From Leptodactylus fallax (lineage: Eukaryota; Chordata; Amphibia; Anura; Leptodactylidae), in assembly GCA_947044405.1 (NCBI GenBank), contig CAMRHE010000197.1, positions 1,984,001 through 2,048,000 on the forward strand: DNA of 64,000 nt. The letters run 5' to 3'. Within the stretch, counting starts at the first letter, position 1. The number at the start of each line of letters is the position of its first letter. The notes beneath the pieces were generated by a model that did no database searches, was not told the origin of the DNA, and saw nothing but the letters and a program-made list of their open reading frames with translations. Below are positions 24,161 through 33,039 of the stretch, one piece after another. The position numbers were made by a program, and so were the translations under genes.

Positions 24161-25152
24161 TGTAAGAGACAGCCAATGTTGTCCTAAGCTTCATTTGTCT
24201 GTATAAACTGTTAATGTTGAATGTATTTCTGTGATTCTGTTCCTTTAAGACAGCAGCCATTGTAATTGTGACATGATGCTGAAGTGAGACCCCCCCCCTT
24301 TTTTCCCCCCCCCCTGGGGTCTGCAGACAAAGTGTGAGCAGAGAAGCAGGAAGTGACGAGACAGAGAGCAGCAGCCATCTTGGCAAGAGAGAAGACAGGT
24401 GTCTGTGCTGTGTTGAACTGGTGTGGATATTTTTCTGTACAGCTAAGCTGTATCTTGGTCCAGAGACAAACAGAGTGTAAAGAGACGACAGGACTAGTGA
24501 GTCCACGTGAAAGGAACTGTGCTCAGTGGCTGATCAGTGAGACTGACATTGTGACTGTGTATATGGATACCACAGATAGAGACTCGCAGTGCTGTTGACG
24601 TACTGGACAGTAACTGCATAAATCCCGGCTTACATCCCAGATCAGTGTATGGATTCGGCAGGACTGTCAGTGTGCTGAGTGGAATCTGCTGTTGGATTAC
24701 ATTGCATTCATTGGGTTTCCCTGTTAAAGAGGACTTCATTTCTCCCAAGATCCTGATAACAGTGAGGAGAGGACGCTTCACTATAAAAGAAAGGAACGAC
24801 TTTGGGCCCCACCGCGCGCTTCTACGGACTGTAAGCGGTCCACCTGGACCACTGGGGAAAAGGGGGTGCACCCAAATGTGATGTCAGGGTCAGTTAGGGA
24901 TAGTTTTGAGTATATTGTTCATTCAGTGTCCATACTGCAGAAGTGGACAGAGTAAAAGTAGAAACCATTGCAGAATTTGCCTTGAAATTGTTCATGCTAT
25001 ATTGTATATTTTGCTTGTCTTTATCCCTGTCATTTTACCTTTAACTAGCCTTTATTAACTTATAGTAAATATATATTCTTTTCTTGAACTACCGCGTGTG
25101 CGTTCATTTCTGGTTGTGGAGTCCAAACCACCTGCCTTGCTCTCGGTTCACA
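24161..25152 (+). repeat. 5' LTR (992 bp)
   Basis: It starts TGTAAGAGACAGCC and ends CTCTCGGTTCACA, with TGT...ACA ends. CTATAAAAG near 24781 could be the promoter TATA element. AGTAAATATATATTC near 25064 is A/T-rich. Compared with the 3' LTR it differs by a few substitutions and in the C/T-run near 24285-24320. Confidence 0.92.
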
Positions 25153-25155
25153 AAT

Positions 25156-25173
25156 TGGCGTAGTCGGCAGGAT
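25156..25173 (+). other. Primer binding site, tRNA-Ser
   Basis: TGGCGTAGTCGGCAGGAT starts 3 nt after the LTR. It is complementary over 18 nt to the 3' end (CCA included) of vertebrate tRNA-Ser(AGA/TGA) as I remember that sequence. It would prime minus-strand DNA synthesis. Confidence 0.85.
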
Positions 25174-25185
25174 CCGCTTACCAGA

Positions 25186-26211
25186 ATGGACGGTGACGCA
25201 CCCGTTAGAGAGAATGGTGCTGGAGGAAGAATTCCAGCAGGGGCTATAATGAGTCAGTTAGCTAAATTTGATGGCAATAATATGTCAGTGAGTATGTGGG
25301 TGGAACAGATACGAATGATACAGCGAATGTACCAGACCGCATCAGAAGTACTAGTAGAGCTAGCAATATTGACATTACAAGGGGATGATAAGACCACGGT
25401 GATACTGAGGCCATTTGAACAAAGGCAGACATTTGAGCAAGTAGTCCAGATTCTAGAAACCATCTATGGAGAAACTGCATTGCTGGGGTCTCTGCAGGCT
25501 CGGTTCTTCCAGAGGGTACAACAGGAGAATGAAAGCCTTCCCCAATATGCAAATGCCCTACAAGAACTGCTCCGAGATATTCAAGGGAAGGAAAGAGGGG
25601 GCTCGCCAGCCTTCTGTAACCCTGATCGGACTCTCCGTGACCAGTTTGTCCTGGGGATACGTGACGGCAGTTTAACTGTGACTATGCAGGATTTTATACG
25701 ACGAGAGACTGATGCTAAATTCCATGATGTACAGGTAGAGGCCATCTTCCGTGCCAATAGTATGGTCCCGAGGCCCCAGACCGCAGTTGGAGTTACTTTG
25801 TCACAGGGGGCTAGTTCTGGCTCAGAGACAGTAGAAAAGGGGACGGTTAAAGAAATTCTCACAGTAATGCAGAAACTGCAAGAGCAAATGGAACACTTGC
25901 ACACCCGTTGTGATGAGCATTCTATGAAAATTGCAGACTTCCAGAAAACTGGAGGTGAAAGCGTGAGCCGTCCATACCCAGAAAATCAGAATCACCCACC
26001 ACCCCGCTGGAGGGATGAGGATAGGACCTACCGAAGGGGTCTAAATCATTTAGTGCAGTGCTCAGGAGAAATCGAAGGGGCTTACCGAAGGGGCCCAAAC
26101 AGATGGCCAGAACGACGGGAGATACGCTGCTGGGAGTGTGGACGGATGGGCCACGTTGCTGCTAGATGTCCAGAGCAGCGACAAACTTATGAGAGACCGC
26201 CGTTAAACTGA
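25186..26211 (+). CDS. gag: Gag polyprotein of the Ty3/Gypsy element
   Basis: The start chosen is the first ATG after the primer site (25186); an in-frame ATG at 25084 lies inside the LTR. The 341-residue product begins MDGDAPVRENGAGG. A capsid-like domain follows with QTFEQVVQILETIYGE and SLPQYANALQELL, a layout that recalls PNMA-type capsids (inference). A single CCHC zinc knuckle, CWECGRMGHVAARC, is coded at 26128-26169. It ends at TGA 26209-26211. The pol frame overlaps its last 19 nt in the -1 frame. Gag would form the particle and bind RNA. Confidence 0.88.
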   Translation: MDGDAPVRENGAGGRIPAGAIMSQLAKFDGNNMSVSMWVEQIRMIQRMYQTASEVLVELAILTLQGDDKTTVILRPFEQRQTFEQVVQILETIYGETALLGSLQARFFQRVQQENESLPQYANALQELLRDIQGKERGGSPAFCNPDRTLRDQFVLGIRDGSLTVTMQDFIRRETDAKFHDVQVEAIFRANSMVPRPQTAVGVTLSQGASSGSETVEKGTVKEILTVMQKLQEQMEHLHTRCDEHSMKIADFQKTGGESVSRPYPENQNHPPPRWRDEDRTYRRGLNHLVQCSGEIEGAYRRGPNRWPERREIRCWECGRMGHVAARCPEQRQTYERPPLN

Positions 26212-26624
26212 AGTCCCCTGCTGCTGTAGGGCGTGTAGTAGGGGAGACTGACAAGGAGACTATGTGGGGAGAATGCCCTAATGATGACCTGATCGCTGCA
26301 AGTCCTGTCATACAGGTGGAAATGGAGGGTATTCCGGTTACCGGGATGATTGACACGGGTTCCCAAGTAACGACCTTGAGTAGAGACTGTTATGAACGGT
26401 ACTTCCAGCAACATGTGAAATATGATCCCCATACATTCGTACGAGTGGTCGCAGCTAACCAGTTACCAGTTCCGGTCGTGGGAGTGGCCTGGATGAATGT
26501 CCGGGTATGTGGCCAAGATCTAGGTAGGAAAGGCATTGTGGTGGTACAGGAGTCACATGAAGTAAAGGTCCCTGTCATTTTGGGGATGAATGTGTTAAAA
26601 AAAATTCGATCAGATCCTCTTTGA
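26193..26624 (+). CDS. pol: Pol, protease part
   Basis: This is the -1 frame relative to gag. It codes for an aspartic protease with the active-site triad in VTGMIDTGSQVTTLSRDCY (Asp codon at 26352), and the second conserved part VPVILGMNVLKK near 26567-26603. After the 8-A run at 26597-26604 this frame runs into a stop (26622-26624), and the rest of pol lies in the other frame from here on. Such a homopolymer is a likely place for either mutation or a sequencing error. Confidence 0.85.
   Translation, partial: ETAVKLKSPAAVGRVVGETDKETMWGECPNDDLIAASPVIQVEMEGIPVTGMIDTGSQVTTLSRDCYERYFQQHVKYDPHTFVRVVAANQLPVPVVGVAWMNVRVCGQDLGRKGIVVVQESHEVKVPVILGMNVLKKIRSDPL
26202..26211 (+). promoter_or_regulatory. 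Candidate -1 ribosomal frameshift site at gag end
   Basis: GTTAAAC directly precedes the gag TGA. It differs from the classical slippery heptamer TTTAAAC only in its first base and is phased as G TTA AAC in the gag frame. The -1 frame is open from 26193 into the protease. I did not establish a downstream pseudoknot. Confidence 0.5.
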
Positions 26625-28074
26625 AAAGAAAGGTCGCGGTTATTGGAAAGAAACCACCACCCATCGGCCTACTCAAACAGCTTTCCAGCGGCTGATCCGG
26701 ACATGTGGCTTACAGAAAAGTTCGGATGCACAGCGTCCTCTGGCTCGAATTTCAGTTCCTTTGCATACAAAAGTTACACTGCCACCCAGTCGGGAGACAA
26801 TAGTGTCCATGCCCGTAGGCACCTGTCGGAAACTAGAGGGCATAGCTGTGTTGGTAGAACCACTGCAGGCAGCCGAAGGAGGTGTTGATCCGCTAGTGGC
26901 CCGTTCCTTGGCAATAGTTCGCAATGGAAGAGTACCACTTCGATGTGTAAACACTCAGGACCAGAGTGTGGACCTGACCCCAGGGAGGCAGCTGGCTAAC
27001 ATCTATGTGACTCCGGAGGAAGTAAGGAAAGTAACTCCAATGCAGCTGAAGCCGACTGAAAGGGATGAGTGGACCGTAACTGTGTCCATGGGAGAAGATG
27101 AGGAACCCACCTCTGAATGGAATGGCCGTGCAATTCGAGAACAGATGAAGATAGATGCAAGTTCATGTTCTCTGGAATGGGTGCAGAAGGTAGATGAGCT
27201 GTTGTGGGAGAACCGAGCCGCCTTTGCACGGTATGCTGAAGATTTTGGATGTACCACAGGGATCTACCATGAGATTCCCACAGGAGACACCCCTCCAATT
27301 AGAGAGCGCTACCGACAAATTCCTCCACAGTTGTATCAGGAAGTGAAAGAACTGTTAGCTAAGATGCTAAAGGGTGGGATCATCCAAGAAAGCCAGAGTC
27401 CCTGGACGGCTCCTGTGGTGTTAGTAAGAAAAAAAGATGGGTCCATCCGATTTTGCATAGACTATCGGAAGTTAAACGCTTGCACAGTACGAGATTCCTA
27501 TCCCTTGCCACGGATTGAGGAGTCCCTCTCAGCGCTAGGGAGAGCCCGGTACTTCTCCTCACTAGATCTGGCTAGTGGGTATTGGCAGGTGCCGACGGCC
27601 ACAAAAGACAAGGAGAAGACGGCATTCATCTTGCCCATGGGACTATACGAATTTAACCGGATGCCCTTCGGGTTGACAAATGCACCCGGAACGTTTCAGC
27701 GGTTGATGGAGAAATGTCTCGGTGACTTCAACTTTGAGTTCACTCTCATCTACTTGGATGACATTATAGTGTATTCTGCGACCTTTGAAGACCATCTCCA
27801 CCAGTTGGGGCAAGTATTTCGAAGATTGCGGGAACATGGGCTCAAATTGAAACCCAGTAACTGTCGGTTGTTCCAATCTGAAATTGATTACTTGGGTCAC
27901 CGCGTATCAGGAGAAGGGGTGAGACCATCAAGAGACAAGATAGCGGCTGTTCAAGATTGGCCGATACCGACTACCCTGCGAGAAGTGAGGACGTTCCTTG
28001 GAGTAGCCAGTTACTATCGACGGTTTATTAAGGATTTCGCCAAGGTAGCAGCACCACTTAATGCTCTCCTATGA
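26625..28074 (+). pseudogene. pol: Pol, reverse transcriptase part
   Basis: RT motifs appear in order: QSPWTAPVVLVRKKDGSIRF, FCIDYRKLNACTV, YFSSLDLASGYWQV, EFNRMPFGLTNAPGTFQRLM, the catalytic YLDD at 27751-27762, and FLGVASYYRRFIKDFAKVA. A short upstream segment (26625-26760) reads on in the same frame from the A-run. A TGA at 28072-28074 interrupts it before RNase H, which continues in the same frame. TGA in place of CGA would be a C-to-T change at a CpG. Confidence 0.88.
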
Positions 28075-28920
28075 GGCACATCCGGTGGTCCAAAGAACCG
28101 GTCCGTGAAGTGGGGTCCTGAACAGGAACAAGCCTTCCAGGCATTGAAGGATGCACTGACAACAGCCCCAATCTTGGCATATGCTGATTACCACTTGCCG
28201 TTCCAGCTGTATACAGATGCAAGCCTGTATGGTCTTGGAGCAGTGCTTTCCCAGCTTCAGGATGGCCAGGAGAGGGTCATAGCGTACGGCAGCCGGTCTT
28301 TGAGAGATTCTGAAAGAAACCCCGAGAATTATAGTTCATTTAAGTTGGAGCTGTTGGCACTGGTATGGGCCATGACCGAGAAATTCTCTGAATATTTGAC
28401 TGGTGCTGAAGTTTTAGTACTGACTGACAACAACCCACTAGCTCACCTGGAAAATGCCAAGCTCGGGGCATTAGAGCAGAGGTGGATAGCCCGAATGTCT
28501 AAGTTCAATTACCGCATTAAGTATCGGTCCAAGACAGAGAACCAGAATGTTGACGGACTTTCTAGGGTAACTGCCCAGACCCCCACAGAAGACGTGGATC
28601 ATGAGTTGGAGCATGTGGAGGTGCCCGACTTCAGCAGATTTTCACAGGCCTTGGCCGCCGCTAATCAGTTTGAGATGGAGGGGACTGAAATGGCTCCTTT
28701 CTTTGGTCCCTCACGACAGGAATGGGCACAGATACAACAGACCCATGAGGGGCTGGCGCAGATGATCAAGTGTGTTGAGAAAGGCCAGAAGCCCTGTAGA
28801 GAGGAAAGAGAACGACTGACACGTGAAATATTATCTGTTCTGAGTCAGTGGGAAAAGTTGGAGATGAAAAATGGAGTGCTATGCCGAAAGGTCTATTTAC
28901 CTTCTGAGATCGACATTTGA
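28075..28920 (+). pseudogene. pol: Pol, RNase H part
   Basis: In the same frame as RT, this codes for RNase H with LYTDASLYGLGAVLSQ (catalytic Asp), SRSLRDSERNPENYSSFKLE (catalytic Glu region) and VLVLTDNNPLAHLEN (catalytic Asp). KTENQNVDGLSR and a helical linker follow. It stops at TGA 28918-28920. The integrase continues in frame, so this is a second in-frame stop, again TGA where an Arg CGA is plausible. Confidence 0.85.
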
Positions 28921-30351
28921 TACCAAATTGTGGTGCCTAGTGAACTGGCTCGCTCGTTGGCAGTTGAGGCTCATAATAAGAATGGACATTTTGGTCATGA
29001 GAAGACCTTTCGTTGGTTACAGCGACTGATTTACTGCCCTGGTCTTCGTCAAATGGTCGAAGAAGTATGCCGCAGCTGTCGAACTTGTGAGATCCATAAG
29101 GCAATAGAACAGAGAGCTCCCCTGCAAACCATCGTGACCCAGGAACCTTTAGAAATCGTCATGATAGACTATCTAATGGTGGGCCCATCCAATAGTGGAC
29201 ACCAGTACTGCCTCGTAATGGTGGATCACTTCACCAAATTTGCGGTGGTAACCGCCACCAAGGACCAGACAGCTGAGTCAGCAGCTCGTGCTCTGTGCCA
29301 AGATTTCATTCGAGTATATGGGTGCCCCCAACGCATCCACTCTGACCAGGGCGCCTGCTTTGAGGGACACGTAATGAAAGAAGTTCAACGTATCTACGGG
29401 ATAAAGAAGTCGCACACGACTCCATACTACCCTCAGGGAAATGGGGCCTGTGAAAGATTCAACAGAACTCTGCTACAGATGCTGCGGACTCTGGAGGAAG
29501 ACAAGAAGTTACAGTGGCCTCAGTTCTTGTCTGAAATGGTGTGGGCCTATAACAATCAGGTCCACTCTACAACGGGGTACTCTCCTTATACACTTCTCTT
29601 TGGGCGGCCTGGGCGAAGTATAGGAGAATTACAGTTGGATGATGTGGATGGGTTCCCTCCGAGGAATCCAACCTCTTGGGTGCGGGCGCACCGGCAGAGA
29701 CTTGAGACGATCCATCGATTGGTGCGGCAGCGCCTGCAAGAACATCCCCATCCTGATAAGACCCCAGTGCAAGAAGCACCATTGCAACCAGGCGACCTGG
29801 TGCTAGTTCGTGTCAAGAAACCCCAAGGGAAATTGGAAAGCCGATGGGAGGCTTTGCCGTATCGTGTTGTTGGCCGCAAGTATGCGAATGGGCCAGTGTA
29901 CCAGGTCCAGAAAGAAGGAACTGATTGTGTTCGAGTACTTCACCGAAATATGTTGCGCCTGTGTCATTCTGAAGGGACAAATCATGATGGGCCTGCAAAT
30001 GTGAATGAGCTCCCACAGTCAGAGAATGGAGGTGCGGAATGGGCCTCTGACGAGGAGGATGATTGTTGGCCGATCCCTGCTCCTGGGGATGTTCCACCTG
30101 TGACTACTGTATCTCCGGCCTGTGCCCCCTCTGGTGCGGAATCCACTGGTCCTTCTCAGCCCATAGCTGCAACACCCCATAATATACCACCGCTCCTCAG
30201 ACGGACCACTAGGCCAAATGCTGGTATTCCCCCTGTTCGGTATGCGCAGGATGAGTTCGTTTGGCCTGCCATACATCGGTATACTACCACCCTGTGCATA
30301 AAAGTACAACCCTCTGGATATACAGTCATAGGCAGGGACTGCCAATCTTAA
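28921..30351 (+). CDS. pol: Pol, integrase part
   Basis: The HHCC zinc finger is visible as HNKNGHFGHEKTFRWLQR and CRSCRTCEIHK. The D,D,E core has Asp at 29167 (MIDYLMVGP), Asp at 29344 (HSDQGACFEG) and Glu at 29452 (NGACERFNRTL). A C-terminal GPY/F-like domain (RWEALPYRVVGRKYANGPVY) and a Pro/Ser-rich tail follow to TAA 30349-30351. I see no chromodomain. It would insert the cDNA into the genome. It depends on the broken upstream pol for expression. Confidence 0.88.
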   Translation, partial: YQIVVPSELARSLAVEAHNKNGHFGHEKTFRWLQRLIYCPGLRQMVEEVCRSCRTCEIHKAIEQRAPLQTIVTQEPLEIVMIDYLMVGPSNSGHQYCLVMVDHFTKFAVVTATKDQTAESAARALCQDFIRVYGCPQRIHSDQGACFEGHVMKEVQRIYGIKKSHTTPYYPQGNGACERFNRTLLQMLRTLEEDKKLQWPQFLSEMVWAYNNQVHSTTGYSPYTLLFGRPGRSIGELQLDDVDGFPPRNPTSWVRAHRQRLETIHRLVRQRLQEHPHPDKTPVQEAPLQPGDLVLVRVKKPQGKLESRWEALPYRVVGRKYANGPVYQVQKEGTDCVRVLHRNMLRLCHSEGTNHDGPANVNELPQSENGGAEWASDEEDDCWPIPAPGDVPPVTTVSPACAPSGAESTGPSQPIAATPHNIPPLLRRTTRPNAGIPPVRYAQDEFVWPAIHRYTTTLCIKVQPSGYTVIGRDCQS

Positions 30352-30365
30352 AGTGGGGGGGAATA
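30350..30365 (+). other. Polypurine tract
   Basis: AAAGTGGGGGGGAATA lies directly before the 3' LTR (one T interrupts the purines). It is the expected primer for plus-strand synthesis. Confidence 0.75.
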
Positions 30366-31359
30366 TGTAAGAGATAGCCAATGTTGTCCTAAGCTTCATT
30401 TGTCTGTATAAACTGTTAATGTTGAATGTATTTCTGTGATTCTGTTCCTTTAAGACAGCAGCCATTGTAATTGTGACATGATGCTGGAGTGAGACCCCCC
30501 CCCCCTTTTATGTCAGCCTGCCTGTTCTGCAGACAAAGTGTGAGCAGAGAAGCAGGAAGTGACGAGACAGAGAGCAGCAGCCATCTTGGCAAGAGAGAAG
30601 ACAGGTGTCTGTGCTGTGTTGAACTGGTGTGGATATTTTTCTGTACAGCTAAGCTGTATCTTGGTCCAGAGACAAACAGAGTGTAAAGAGACGACAGGAC
30701 TAGTGAGTCCATGTGAAAGGAACTGTGCTCAGTGGCTGATCAGTGAGACTGACATTGTGACTGTGTATATGGATACCACAGATAGAGACTCGCAGTGCTG
30801 TTGACGTACTGGACAGTAACTGCATAAATCCCGGCTTACATCCTAGATCAGTGTATGGATTCGGCAGGACTGTCAGTGTGCTGAGTGGAATCTGCTGTTG
30901 GATTACATTGCATTCATTGTGTTTCCCTGTTAAAGAGGACTTCATTTCTCCCAAGATCCTGATAACAGTGAGGAGAGGACGCTTCACTATAAAAGAAAGG
31001 AACGACTTTGGGCCCCACCGCGCGCTTCTACGGACTGTAAGCTGTCCACCTGGACCACTGGGGAAAAAGGGGGGCAAACAAATGTGTGGGGGGGGGCTGT
31101 TAGGGGTATTTTTGAATATATTTTTTATTTTGTTTCCATACTACAAAAGGGGAAAAAAAAAAAAAAAAAATTTTTTCTTAATTTTTTTTGTAATTTTTTT
31201 TTTTTTTTTTTTTATTTTTTTTTTTTTTTTCCTTTTTTTTTTTTCCTTTAACTAGCCTTTATTAACTTATAGTAAATATATATTCTTTTCTTGAACTACC
31301 GCGTGTGCGTTCATTTCTGGTTGTGGAGTCCAAAACACCTGCCTTGCTCTCGGTTCACA
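30366..31359 (+). repeat. 3' LTR (994 bp), with a corrupted segment
   Basis: It matches the 5' LTR closely from 30366 to about 31070 and again from about 31248 to the end. The segment 31075-31247 consists of long G, A and T runs where the 5' LTR has ordinary sequence of about the same length. That looks like a consensus or assembly failure. Confidence 0.9.
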
Positions 31360-31370
31360 CCCCCACTGTA

Positions 31371-31604
31371 TATAAAGTCAAATGAAGCAAGCAAAGTTTA
31401 AATTTTCATTTAGCCCAAATGGAATGAGTGGTTTAAGTCTATAAATCCATTGAGCCTCTTTACGTAAAAGAATAGTGTCAATGTCTCCTCCCCTGATAGT
31501 ATTCTTTACTGTCTCTAAGGCTACAAAGCTAAAAACCAAAGTTTCCCCAGAATGTAAGCTGGCAACATGTCTAGGGATTGATTTATCCTTCTCATGTCCA
31601 ATGT
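31371..31604 (-). pseudogene. Penelope-like element (PLE), C-terminal end
   Basis: On the minus strand this codes for IPRHVASLHSGETLVF, RGGDIDTILLRKEAQWIYRL and PFGLNENLNFACFI with stop at 31378-31380. This is the typical C-terminus of PLE proteins carrying a GIY-YIG endonuclease. The Tc1 element's TA lies right after the stop. The upstream part of the same protein is at 32591-33010, separated by an LTR-like insertion and a ribozyme unit. Confidence 0.8.
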
Positions 31605-32274
31605 TGTTATGGTTGAGTTCCTGGAGCAAATGTAAGCAAAAGCAGAGTCTGGCTGATAACATGGTGCAGTAGAACGAGCTATTTAAATCTAGTACTGACC
31701 TGCGAGATAGACCCAGACCCCAAACACCTTCACTAGTGCCAGGCTCAAGACCAGATGGACTTTGCTGAACAGGAAATAAACACTCCACTTTCTGAAAACA
31801 TAACCGGAACCCACTATTAACTTACTAGGATGATCAGGATCAGGAAGATGGATCAGAAAGGTAATGTCCCAGTAGTAGTTTGTTAAATAAGAGACGTTTG
31901 AGTCAAGAGATAAGTGATATTCTGATAATAAGGTTGTTTTTTTCAAAAGATCACGTCAGGGCTAGATTCAGTATACAAGAAGTATCCGTTAACAAAGTCT
32001 AAGTATCAATATTCCAAGAAATCACATCAGAGTTTGAATCAAAAGACAAAGGTATTTTGGTCACAAGTCAAAGTTCGGTTTCCAGGAGATCAGTCTGAAG
32101 CAGTGATACACAAAGAATCAGATCACACAGCCAAACAAGAAAAGTAATTGCAGGCAGCTTGCTGAGGAGGAAGGAAGTTTAAATATGTATCCTCAGCTGG
32201 TAATTGTACAAGACCAGAGAACTATTGCATTGCAGGAGCTTCTCAGGTCAGCATGGCAACCTTAAAGCAACAGT
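31605..32274 (-). mobile_element. LTR-like insertion inside the PLE
   Basis: On the minus strand it begins TGTTGCTTTAAGG and ends CTCAACCATAACA, LTR-like ends. It shares scattered blocks with 46097-46612 (for example CAGCTGAGGA and TATTTAAA near the start, AGCT(C/T)GTTCTACTGC near the end). It splits the PLE coding region. No convincing TSD was read, so the exact edges are tentative. Confidence 0.55.
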
Positions 32275-32576
32275 ATCACAAGGCATTATGGGAAAAGAAG
32301 CTGGGAAGCTCATGTGCCCTCTGTTGGATGTAACAGATCCTCAATTTGCTTTTGACTCACTGAGTCTTGAGACAGCAAATGGGATTTTAGCCAAGCCAAT
32401 TTCACTTACCTGCATACAGCGCCGTTTCGGGATTTTTGTCCCTCATCAGTGCAGAGCAAAGTGAACTGACTGGCTTTGTGGGAGGCAATGAGTGGCTTAG
32501 GGACGGGAATATCTCTCCTTGAGGAGAGCACCAGTGAAGGGGTGTAGAGTTTTGATTTGCCTTTTGCCCTCTATGT
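32275..32576 (-). mobile_element. 302-bp PLE-derived unit (pLTR type) with 14-bp TSD and hammerhead ribozyme
   Basis: CTTAAAGCAACAGT occurs at 32261-32274 and again at 32577-32590, so this 302-bp unit is a discrete insertion. It contains no coding sequence. On the minus strand it begins ACATAGAGGGCAAAAGGC, contains a hammerhead motif (32410-32454) and ends CATAATGCCTTGTGAT. The unit at 49318-49995 shares sequence and the same 3' end. PLE pseudo-LTRs are known to carry hammerhead ribozymes. Confidence 0.85.
32410..32454 (-). ncRNA. Hammerhead ribozyme (type I, PLE class)
   Basis: On the minus strand the core CTGATGA, a 4-bp stem II (GGGA/TCCC with 6-nt loop) and GAAA are all present. A 5-bp stem III without loop (ACGGC/GCTGT) is followed by the cleavage triplet GTA. 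Stem I pairs CTGCA with TGCAG. The tiny stem III is typical of PLE hammerheads, which are thought to work best as dimers. Self-cleavage is predicted, not shown. Confidence 0.82.
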
Positions 32577-32590
32577 CTTAAAGCAACAGT

Positions 32591-33010
32591 GGCACTGATA
32601 CTCTTGACAGTCATTCAGGTGTTGAAGAATACGTCTCCTAAATTCTCTTTGTTTTTCCTACATAATATAAGCCGCAAGTGCAGATACATGCATAGAGGAC
32701 TGCAGAGTTCCGACAATTAGCAAAATCTTGAATTATGAAGATTGTTTTAGTTACTTTTACCCATAGGCATGCTTTGCACTAGCCACATCGAAACATTCCC
32801 ATACTTCTGGTTGCTAACCAACTAGATTTCTTTGAGATACTAAAATGGCTGTGTACTAGTCTTTCTCCTATATTTTTCCCTCTTGTATATGTTATAGAGG
32901 GATAAGGAGTTAAGGGTAACCTCTGTCTTTTTGTCTATAAGCATCTCTAGTAGAACAATTCCTGCAAACTCACAGTAACTGTCCTTTGGGGATTACCCTG
33001 CAAAGTGGGG
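32591..33010 (-). pseudogene. PLE linker and GIY-YIG endonuclease fragment
   Basis: On the minus strand the frame pieces read HSHFSISKKSSWLATRSMGMF with RCG and CKACLW (a conserved cysteine region), then CRNSAVLYACICTCGLYYVG, which holds the GIY-YIG signature GLYYVGKTK. REFRRR and HLNDCQ follow after a one-base shift. It is the N-terminal neighbour of the fragment at 31371-31604. The RT domain was not found upstream. Confidence 0.78.
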
Positions 33011-33039
33011 CCGAAAGGTGGTTAATAATTGTACATTCT

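Larger units (their letters stand above)
24161..31359 (+). mobile_element. Complete Ty3/Gypsy LTR retrotransposon (7.2 kb)
   Basis: It consists of two near-identical LTRs (24161-25152, 30366-31359), a tRNA-Ser primer site, gag, then pol in the order protease, RT, RNase H, integrase, then a polypurine tract. That order is Ty3/Gypsy (Metaviridae). There is no envelope gene. The direct repeat CCCC flanks it (24157-24160 and 31360-31363). The LTRs differ little except for one damaged segment, so the insertion looks recent. The pol frame is broken at an 8-A run (26597-26604) and by two TGA codons (28072, 28918). Confidence 0.92.
22609..31368 (-). mobile_element. Tc1-family transposon (family A, copy 1), split by an LTR retrotransposon
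   Basis: The left terminal repeat starts CAGAGGGGAAAAAAAGTATT after TA (22607-22608). The right end, CCCCCACTG before TA (31369-31370), is separated from the rest by the 7.2-kb element at 24161-31359. The intact copy at 47071-48670 shows the same end uninterrupted (CTTTTTCCCCCACTG). The terminal repeats are over 150 bp and near identical. The transposase is on the minus strand. Confidence 0.9.

Noticed and set aside
24102..24881. Several 78-134-codon frames in the LTR, repeated near 30416-31077
   Set aside because: They lie in a non-coding LTR and recur only because the LTR is duplicated.
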